This document shows, in pieces, positions 49,505 to 50,395 of a stretch of 50,395 nt of DNA. Numbering within the stretch: position 1 is the first letter of the stretch; the number at the start of each line of letters is the position of its first letter. Under the pieces are notes generated by a model that had not been told where the DNA came from, made no database searches, and saw only the letters and a program-made list of their open reading frames with translations. This DNA comes from a virus. A program made the position numbers and the translations under genes. Where the stretch lies: IMG/VR virus record IMGVR_UViG_3300030107_000806, positions 1 through 50,395 of that record; one strand, written 5' to 3'.

Positions 49505-49699
49505 ATGTTTAAAATAGAAAATAAAGAATATGACGAAACAAAATTAGAAGATAAAGGTAAAAGAGCTTTAGCTAATATTCAGTTACTAGCTAAAGAAAGA
49601 GATACCTTACTTCTACAATTAGAAAGAAATAAAGTTTTAACAGAACACTATACGAGTATTGTTAAAGAAAATTTACCTAAAGAAGAGGAGAAAAAATAA
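49505..49699 (+). CDS. 64-residue coiled-coil protein
   Basis: Starts 29 bases after the promoter -10. Helical with heptads (DKGKRALANIQLLAKERDTLLLQLERNKVL) and a very acidic/basic tail (NLPKEEEKK). Such proteins can be fibre chaperones or trimerisation aids. The stop overlaps the next start (TAATG). Confidence 0.65.
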   Translation: MFKIENKEYDETKLEDKGKRALANIQLLAKERDTLLLQLERNKVLTEHYTSIVKENLPKEEEKK

Positions 49700-50395
49700 T
49701 GGCATCAGAAATAAAAGTCGATACAGTATCAGAAAAAACTTCTGGTTCGGGTGTTACTATTGATGGTCTTTTAATTAAAGATGGTGGTATTAGTGGTGAT
49801 GTTTCCTTAATAGGAACTACTCCAACTTTTACTATTGGTGATGCAGGTGCAGAAGATGCGGCATTAGTATTTGATGGTAATGCTCAAGACTTTTATATTG
49901 GTCTTGATGATTCAGCAGATGATTTAATCATTGGTCATGGTAGTACAGTAGGAACAAACCCTGCTATTTCTATTAATTCTGATAGAGATGTAACTATATC
50001 TGATGGTGCAATTGATTTTGATATTGCTTCGCATGATACATCTAATGGATTAAAATTAGGTGGAACTTTAGTTACAGCAACTGCGGCTGAACTTAATATT
50101 ATGGATGGTGTTACATCAACTGCGGCAGAATTAAATATTATGGATGGTGTTACATCTACAACTGCTGAAATAAATTATTCAGATTTAGCAACATTAGGAA
50201 CAACAGCAGCATCGAAAGTATTTACAGCCGATGCTAATAATTTAACAAAAATAACAGGTGGTGTATATTTAGAAGAAGCTAACTTAACTTTTGATGCAAC
50301 ACAAGATTGGGATGTAAGAGCATCACCAGTTGCAAAAGTAACATTGACAAATAATGTAACCTTTGATGCACCGACAAATCCAACAACAGGACAAT
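49699..50395 (+). CDS. tail fibre-like protein, 3' end cut by window
   Basis: Open to the last base (232 codons seen). N-terminus EIKVDTVSEKTSGSGVTIDGLLIKDGG is a typical fibre/tail-spike opening, followed by a Asp/Gly-rich shaft and two ELNIMDGVTST repeats, then a VKVTLTNNVTFDAPTNPTTGQ-like beta segment. The end lies outside the window. Confidence 0.75.
   Translation, partial: MASEIKVDTVSEKTSGSGVTIDGLLIKDGGISGDVSLIGTTPTFTIGDAGAEDAALVFDGNAQDFYIGLDDSADDLIIGHGSTVGTNPAISINSDRDVTISDGAIDFDIASHDTSNGLKLGGTLVTATAAELNIMDGVTSTAAELNIMDGVTSTTAEINYSDLATLGTTAASKVFTADANNLTKITGGVYLEEANLTFDATQDWDVRASPVAKVTLTNNVTFDAPTNPTTGQ

Noticed and set aside
1-50395. Temperate lifestyle genes (integrase, CI-like repressor, att sites).
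   Set aside because: None recognised; operator-like palindromes alone do not show lysogeny.

Overview
The window is phage DNA, very probably from a marine podovirus-like Caudoviricetes member infecting an AT-rich bacterium. I infer a SAR11/SAR116-type host only from base composition and gene style. The evidence for a phage is a complete morphogenesis set (small and large terminase, portal, scaffold, major capsid protein, two tail-tube-like proteins, several tail-fibre-like proteins, large internal virion proteins) together with a T7-like replisome (gp2.5-like SSB, gp4-like primase-helicase, family A DNA polymerase, RecB-like exonuclease, endonuclease I). I found no phage RNA polymerase, integrase, tRNA gene or recognisable endolysin.

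Layout: 1-13764 (+) holds virion genes: a very acidic secreted or tail protein cut by the left edge, two membrane/coiled-coil proteins, a Gln/Asn-rich protein, a HlyC-type lysine acyltransferase, and a run of large internal/ejection-type proteins ending in a 1689-residue protein. 13768-15103 (+) is a short unit with its own consensus promoter: Hsp20, a small secreted protein, a 31-residue membrane peptide and a holin-like protein. 15093-24256 (-) is the nucleotide-metabolism and replication operon, read ssb, primase-helicase, polymerase, exonuclease, small lipoprotein, endonuclease I, nrdA, nrdB. 24257-25168 has no credible gene but has its own promoter and many long-range complementary segments on the minus strand: a candidate large ornate noncoding RNA. 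25169-30526 (-) is a cluster of about twenty small early genes, many behind their own near-consensus promoters. 30527-31121 is a divergent control region with an iteron-like array, a G-rich block, a short terminated RNA and back-to-back promoters. 31122-50395 (+) runs from a tiny basic peptide through packaging, capsid and tail genes and is cut inside a tail-fibre-like gene by the right edge.

How it works together: transcription appears to depend on host sigma-70. I count about a dozen promoters with TTGACA/TTGACT and TATAAT-like boxes, nearly all at exactly 17 bp spacing, and often a TG extension. The minus strand carries takeover and replication; the plus strand carries packaging, structure, tail and host contact. 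RNR supplies dNTPs to the polymerase. Hsp20 may assist folding of the large virion proteins.

Most unusual points: the roughly 775-nt structured RNA candidate; the divergent control region with a candidate 111-nt RNA; a gene overprinted on the 3' end of the portal gene; very small Cys-rich and Arg/Lys-rich proteins; and a HlyC-like acyltransferase within the virion gene run. All function calls rest on motif recognition by eye; no database search was run.
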